A stretch of DNA of 10,485 nt from Kiritimatiellia bacterium (GTDB taxonomy: Bacteria > Verrucomicrobiota > Kiritimatiellia > RFP12 > UBA1067), in the NCBI GenBank assembly GCA_017959645.1, contig JAGDAE010000240.1, positions 1 to 10,485 of the forward strand, written 5' to 3'. The notes under the pieces are model-generated. The model did not search any database and had not been told where the DNA came from. It was given only the letters and a program-made list of their open reading frames with translations. Of the stretch, positions 7,067 through 10,485 are shown piece after piece; within the stretch, counting starts at the first letter, position 1, and every line of letters starts with the position of its first letter. A program made the position numbers and the translations under genes.

Positions 7067-7863
7067 GAATTTCGGTCGTCATAACCACCCGCAACGAGGA
7101 GGCGAACATCGCCAACTGCATCGGCGCGTTCGACGCTTTTCGCTCAGACGTCGAAATTATCGTCGTAGACAACGCCTCGTCCGACGCGACGAAGAAGATC
7201 GCCGAATCTCTCGGCGCGAAGGTTTTCGACTGCGGACCCGAACGCAGCGCGCAGCGCAATTTCGGCTGGCGCGCCGCTACCGTCCAATGGGTTGCGATTC
7301 TCGACGCCGACATGATCCTGCCGGCAGAGACGATTTCGGAGATGCTCGAAATCGCGCAAAGCGGCGGCGTCGACGCGTGCTGGATACCCGAGGTCAGGAC
7401 CGGTTCCGGCCTGCGCGTAAAGGCGCGGAATTTTGAGCGCTCGTTCTACGACGGAACTTGCATCGACGCGCTGAGATTCTTCCGGAAAGACGTTCTTGAG
7501 CGCACCGGCGGCTACGACGAGAATCTCATCGCCGGACCCGAAGACTGGGAACTCGACATTCGCGTGCTCGCGACCGGGGCGAAATGCTCCGTGCTGAAAG
7601 GGCATCTCGTCCACAACGAGCGGCGGCTGACGTTCCGCCGCATGCTCGAGAAGAAGGCGTACTATTCGAAGAGTTTCGCCGCCTACCGGGAGAAGTGGAA
7701 GGGTCACCCTGCCGTGCGCAGGCAGTTTTCGCCCCTCTACCGCTTCTTCGGCGTGTTCTTCGAGAACGGCAAGTGGCGTAAAGTCCTGCGCCACCCGCTG
7801 CTTTTCGCGCTCGTCATGTTCGAGCGCGCGGCGGTCGGGCTGGTCTATCTTTTCAACCGCTGA
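7063..7863 (+). CDS. Family 2 glycosyltransferase
   Basis: A 266-residue GT-A enzyme starting at TTG 7063. The opening RISVVITTRNEEANI, the EIIVVDNASSDAT strand at 31-43, the GPERSAQRNFG segment at 58-68 and DADM (81-84) are typical of family 2. GPEDWELDIRVL at 158-169 supplies the usual acidic catalytic region. Residues about 190-250 are strongly basic, and 246-264 form a hydrophobic stretch that could sit on or in the inner membrane. The donor and acceptor are not evident. It overlaps the preceding glycosyltransferase as TTGA and carries its own strong Shine-Dalgarno, so the two are made together. It is only distantly similar to its neighbour, so this is not a recent duplication. Its stop codon overlaps the ATG of a small ORF of unclear status (TGATG). 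Confidence 0.9.
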   Translation: MRISVVITTRNEEANIANCIGAFDAFRSDVEIIVVDNASSDATKKIAESLGAKVFDCGPERSAQRNFGWRAATVQWVAILDADMILPAETISEMLEIAQSGGVDACWIPEVRTGSGLRVKARNFERSFYDGTCIDALRFFRKDVLERTGGYDENLIAGPEDWELDIRVLATGAKCSVLKGHLVHNERRLTFRRMLEKKAYYSKSFAAYREKWKGHPAVRRQFSPLYRFFGVFFENGKWRKVLRHPLLFALVMFERAAVGLVYLFNR

Positions 7864-7942
7864 TGGCAGACGGTGACTACGAACGCATCGATTCCCGCAA
7901 GGCGGAGCTGGCGCGCCTGCAGCGGATCATATGTTCACAACG

Positions 7943-7976
7943 TGTAGATAGAACGTTCGCATCTGTCGATAGAGCG
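7943..7976 (+). repeat. Two 13-base direct repeats 21 bases apart upstream of dnaB
   Basis: TGTAGATAGAACG at 7943-7955 and TGTCGATAGAGCG at 7964-7976 agree at 11 of 13 positions and start 21 bases apart, about two helical turns. They lie 28-60 bases before the dnaB -10 box, where an activator or repressor could bind. The first copy runs into the palindrome GAACGTTC at 7951-7958. An operator role is inference only. Confidence 0.35.
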
Positions 7977-8000
7977 GATGGGACGGACGCGGACGGATTA

Positions 8001-8009
8001 TGCTATAAT
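8001..8009 (+). promoter_or_regulatory. Extended -10 promoter of dnaB, predicted leaderless
   Basis: TGCTATAAT is a perfect extended -10 with consensus TATAAT at 8004-8009. Seven bases separate it from the dnaB ATG at 8017, so transcription should begin at or within a base or two of the start codon. No convincing -35 box lies near 7981-7986, and there is no Shine-Dalgarno site. Confidence 0.75.
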
Positions 8010-8016
8010 ACCGCGC

Positions 8017-9816
8017 ATGAACGACGTAAAGACTCCTCCGAGCAATGTCGAAGCCGAGCGCGCGGTGCTCGGTTCGATACTGATTGACTCGTCCGACCAG
8101 AACAGCGACCGGGTGATGGACGTATGCATGTCCGGCGGCGTGACGCCGGATACGTTCTACGATCCGCGCAACCGCGAGATATACGCGACAATGGTGTCGC
8201 TGAGCCGGCAGTCGAAGCCGCTCGATTTCGTTACGCTCTCCGTGGAGCTGAAACGGTGCGAAAAGCTCGAGGCGGTAGGCGGGGCCGCCTATCTGCAGGC
8301 GCTCGTCGACCAGACCCCGACCGCAGCGCACGCCGAGTATTACATGAATGTCATTCTCGGCAAGGCGCTGCGCCGCACGATCATCGACCGCGCTACCAAA
8401 ACGATCACCAAGTGCTACGACGAGAACGCCTATCCCGATCCGCAGACCGTGCTAGGAGAGACCGAAAAGGCGTTTCTCGAAATCGGCGCCAACGGCGGGA
8501 AAACCATGTCGTGGAGCGACGCCGTCGCCGACAGCTTCCGCAAAATCGACGCCATGTTCAATTCGGACGGCAAACGTCTCGAAGGGCTGTCTACCGGACT
8601 TAAATATCTCGACGAGCGTCTGCAGGGACTGAAGCAGTCGGAGATGATCGTCATCGCCGCTCGCCCGTCGGTCGGAAAGACTTCGCTCGCGATGAACATC
8701 GCCGAATCGTGCGCGCTGGGTCTGGACATGAACAACGTCCCGGTGCGCTGCGACGGCGGCAAGCGCCATCCGGTGCTGGTCTTTTCGCTCGAGATGCCGG
8801 TCGAGGCGCTGTCGAAACGCATGGTCGCCGGCCGCGCCCGAGTGAACACTTGGCAACTCAACCGCGGCATGGTGCACAAGGACAAGCGCATCGAGCTTGC
8901 CGAACAGCTTTTCCAGGCCGTCGGCGAACTCAAGGACGCGCCGATCTACGTCGACGATACCGCCTCGCTCGACGTCATGGATCTTCGCGCCAGAGCGAGA
9001 AGAATGAAGAAAGCGCACGGAATCGAGCTCATCGTCATCGACTATCTCCAGCTCTGCCGGTGCAGCGAGTACGCGCACCAGGGAAGGCAGATCGAGGTAT
9101 CCCACATCTCCCAGCAGATAAAGGCGATGGCGAAGGAAGTGAAAGTGCCGGTTATCGTGCTTTCGCAGCTCAACCGCGACCTCGTGCCGAAGAGCGAGAA
9201 GCAGATGCTCACAAACAGCCTCATGCAGGCGATGGGCGAGCTGAAGGGCGCGCCGATCTACGTCGACGACACGGCGAGCCTCGACGTCATGGACATGCGC
9301 GCCCGCGCCCGCCGCATGAAGCGCATGCACGGCATAGAGCTGATCGTGATAGACTACCTCCAGCTGTGCACCTGCCGGGAGGGCTCGCGGCAGAACCGGC
9401 AGATAGAGGTCTCCATGATATCGCAGCAGATAAAGGCGATGGCGAAGGAGCTGAAGATACCGGTGATCGTCCTCTCGCAGCTCTCCCGCGCCAACGAGCA
9501 GCGCGGCGACAAGTACGAGAAGCCGAAGCTCTCGGACCTGCGCGACTCCGGCGCGATCGAGCAGGACGCTGACGTCGTGTTCCTGCTGCGCAGGCCGTCG
9601 CGCAACTCAAACGACCCTGAGTCGCAGGACCTGACTCTCGCCTACGTTGACATCGCGAAGAACCGCAACGGTGAGACGGGCGAGGTGAAGATGAACTTCG
9701 TCAGGGAGTGGACGCGCTTCCTCGACCGCGAGCCCGACCGCAAGGAGCCGGACAACTTCAAGTCGTCCGAAGCGCCGCCGGAGCAGGCCGAGTTCGCCCC
9801 AGACCCGCTGTCGTAG
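8017..9816 (+). CDS. dnaB: Replicative DNA helicase DnaB with an internal tandem duplication
   Basis: The hexameric helicase that unwinds DNA at the replication fork. The start at ATG 8017 leads straight into the conserved PPSNVEAERAVLGS opening; an in-frame ATG at 7978 lies upstream of the promoter and was rejected. The N-terminal DnaB domain covers about 8-110, a linker helix region about 145-200, then the RecA-like motor: Walker A in ARPSVGKTS (215-223), SLEMP at 257-261, Walker B VIDYLQL with Asp342. The segment from residue 280 to 383 is then repeated, in diverged form, at 384-487, giving a second Walker B (Asp446). The protein continues normally with SDLRDSGAIEQDADVVFLLRR. Length is 599 against roughly 450-500 for the family; removing one copy gives 495. 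Such a protein would probably not fold as a normal motor, so an allele join or assembly fault must be considered. The gene identity is certain. Confidence 0.93.
   Translation: MNDVKTPPSNVEAERAVLGSILIDSSDQNSDRVMDVCMSGGVTPDTFYDPRNREIYATMVSLSRQSKPLDFVTLSVELKRCEKLEAVGGAAYLQALVDQTPTAAHAEYYMNVILGKALRRTIIDRATKTITKCYDENAYPDPQTVLGETEKAFLEIGANGGKTMSWSDAVADSFRKIDAMFNSDGKRLEGLSTGLKYLDERLQGLKQSEMIVIAARPSVGKTSLAMNIAESCALGLDMNNVPVRCDGGKRHPVLVFSLEMPVEALSKRMVAGRARVNTWQLNRGMVHKDKRIELAEQLFQAVGELKDAPIYVDDTASLDVMDLRARARRMKKAHGIELIVIDYLQLCRCSEYAHQGRQIEVSHISQQIKAMAKEVKVPVIVLSQLNRDLVPKSEKQMLTNSLMQAMGELKGAPIYVDDTASLDVMDMRARARRMKRMHGIELIVIDYLQLCTCREGSRQNRQIEVSMISQQIKAMAKELKIPVIVLSQLSRANEQRGDKYEKPKLSDLRDSGAIEQDADVVFLLRRPSRNSNDPESQDLTLAYVDIAKNRNGETGEVKMNFVREWTRFLDREPDRKEPDNFKSSEAPPEQAEFAPDPLS
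8854..9477 (+). repeat. In-frame 312-base tandem repeat inside dnaB (8854-9165 and 9166-9477)
   Basis: Two copies of 104 codons lie head to tail. In the best conserved part (8923-9177 against 9235-9489) I count 71 of 85 residues identical, with many synonymous differences, so this is not a fresh duplication of one sequence. Both copies begin with a Gln-Leu-Asn-Arg coding stretch: CAACTCAACCGC at 8854-8865 and CAGCTCAACCGC at 9166-9177. Variable residues cluster just after the Walker B strand (YLQLCRCSEYAHQG against YLQLCTCREGSRQN). Confidence 0.9.
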
Positions 9817-9831
9817 CGACGGGGCGTCATT

Positions 9832-9840
9832 TGGTATAAT
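9832..9840 (+). promoter_or_regulatory. Extended -10 promoter of rarA
   Basis: TGGTATAAT has consensus TATAAT at 9835-9840 and lies six bases before the first rarA ATG (9847) in the 30-base gap after dnaB. No -35 consensus is seen. The predicted transcript starts at about 9847. Confidence 0.75.
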
Positions 9841-9846
9841 ACCCCC

Positions 9847-10485
9847 ATGCAAGGAAGGCAGATGACGTTGATCGAGGGTGTCGGGTCCGACGACCCCGCC
9901 TTGGCGCAGCAGCCGCTCGCCTCTCGGATGCGTCCGCACGACCTCTCGGAGTTCGTCGGCCAGGACCATCTCGTCGGAGAAGGGGGGCTGCTTCGCCAGA
10001 TGATCGAGCGCGACCAGATACCGTCGATGATCCTCTGGGGGCCGCCGGGCGTGGGCAAGACCACCCTCGCCAACGTCGTCGCGAACGCGACAAAGGCGGA
10101 GTTCGTGAACTTCTCCGCCGTCACGAGCGGCATCAAGGAGATCAAGGAGATAATGGCGCGGGCGGAGTCGGGGCGGCGCCTCGGCGTGCGCACGGTCCTC
10201 TTCGTCGACGAGATACACCGCTTCAACAAGGCGCAGCAGGACGCGTTCCTGCCGTATGTCGAGCAGGGTTCCATCATCCTTGTCGGCGCGACGACCGAGA
10301 ACCCGTCGTTCGAGGTCAACTCCGCACTTCTCTCGCGATGCAAGGTGTTCGTGCTGAAGGCGCTTTCGGAGGACGACCTGGTGCGTCTCCTCAGGCGCGC
10401 GCTCACCGACGGCCGCGGCCTCGGCTCGATGGGCGCGTCGTGTCCCGACGAGCTCCTCCGCAAGATCGCGATCTTCGCGAACGGC
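9847..10485 (+). CDS. rarA: Replication-associated recombination protein A, partial (cut by window end)
   Basis: The first 213 residues of the AAA+ ATPase RarA/MgsA, which acts at stalled replication forks together with SSB and is related to the clamp-loader ATPases. The RarA-type opening MRPHDLSEFVGQDHLVGEGG is followed by Walker A in WGPPGVGKTT (64-73), Walker B in LFVDEIHRFNKAQQDAFLP, sensor 1 in LVGATTENPSF, and SALLSRCKVF. The frame is open to the window edge, so the lid and C-terminal oligomerisation domains are missing. Two starts are possible: ATG 9847, directly after the promoter, and ATG 9862, preceded by AAGGAAGG. Codon use is strongly GAG/ATA/TTC-biased, like the right part of dnaB and unlike the genes on the left. 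It has its own promoter and stands 30 bases after dnaB. Confidence 0.94.
   Translation, partial: MQGRQMTLIEGVGSDDPALAQQPLASRMRPHDLSEFVGQDHLVGEGGLLRQMIERDQIPSMILWGPPGVGKTTLANVVANATKAEFVNFSAVTSGIKEIKEIMARAESGRRLGVRTVLFVDEIHRFNKAQQDAFLPYVEQGSIILVGATTENPSFEVNSALLSRCKVFVLKALSEDDLVRLLRRALTDGRGLGSMGASCPDELLRKIAIFANG
9851..9858 (+). promoter_or_regulatory. Possible ribosome binding site for a second rarA start
   Basis: AAGGAAGG ends three bases before ATG 9862, with its AAGGA core six bases away. It lies inside the first codons of the longer reading frame, so it may serve a start five codons downstream, with a leader of about 15 bases from the predicted transcription start. Confidence 0.4.

Larger units (their letters stand above)
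7863..8087 (+). pseudogene. Probable stump of a lost gene (74-codon ORF)
   Basis: The ATG overlaps the preceding stop as TGATG, the same coupling used by true genes here. The first 24 or so codons look coding (MADGDYERIDSRKAELARLQ, a charged helix, GC-rich third positions). After about 7930 the codons change to ATA, TGT, TCA, GTA and AGA, the sequence becomes promoter-like, and the frame runs on into dnaB out of frame. This looks like the start of a once longer gene cut off next to the dnaB promoter. A genuine short protein cannot be excluded. No family is recognised. Confidence 0.35.

Noticed and set aside
6149..7863. Recent tandem duplication of the two glycosyltransferases
   Set aside because: Beyond the common family 2 motifs the two proteins do not align by eye and differ in length and C-terminus.
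7951..7958. GAACGTTC palindrome as a LexA (SOS) box upstream of dnaB
   Set aside because: It lacks the spacing of known LexA sites and dnaB is not a usual SOS gene; an 8-base palindrome is too short to call.
8854..9477. Intein or inserted mobile element in dnaB
   Set aside because: DnaB is a common intein host, but the extra segment is itself DnaB sequence with no splicing or endonuclease motifs and no element ends.
9811..9831. Terminator between dnaB and rarA
   Set aside because: Only a four-pair stem (GTCG/CGAC) around the stop and no T-run, so no terminator is supported.

Overview
This is a GC-rich bacterial window with every gene on the + strand and almost no intergenic space. An Lnt-type apolipoprotein N-acyltransferase implies a diderm (Gram-negative) cell with lipoproteins. 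No taxonomic marker is decisive. The GC-rich coding style, the mixed ATG/GTG/TTG starts and the architecture of the U32 and pre-parA genes made me think of the PVC group (Kiritimatiellota/Lentisphaerota-like), but that is a guess. The window holds housekeeping genes; I see no phage, transposon, CRISPR, tRNA or rRNA.

Layout. (1) 5-3694: a peptidase-U32 family protein whose C-terminal domain is encoded by a separate overlapping gene, followed by lnt; the chain is joined by short overlaps. (2) 3666-7863: a YchJ-like double SEC-C protein with its own promoter inside the end of lnt, a HAD phosphatase, a conserved-looking protein of unknown function, a ParA/Soj ATPase without a parB beside it, and two family-2 glycosyltransferases, again linked mostly by 4-base overlaps (ATGA, GTGA, TTGA). 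(3) 7863-8016: a small unexplained ORF that looks like the stump of a lost gene, then the dnaB promoter. (4) 8017-9816: replicative helicase dnaB. (5) 9847-end: rarA (mgsA), cut by the window edge.

The most striking item is dnaB. The protein carries an in-frame, diverged tandem duplication of 104 residues covering the Walker B part of the RecA-like motor, with only one Walker A. The two copies meet exactly at a 12-base sequence encoding Gln-Leu-Asn-Arg that also occurs at the left end of the first copy. Codon usage changes at the same point and stays changed through rarA. This looks like a join, natural or made in assembly, between two related dnaB alleles.

The second theme is transcription. 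dnaB and rarA have a textbook extended -10 box (TGnTATAAT) only 6-7 bases before the first ATG, and the YchJ gene has TGCTAAAAT/TATAAA 7-12 bases before its ATG. This predicts leaderless or near-leaderless mRNAs, while the genes inside operons have ordinary Shine-Dalgarno sites.
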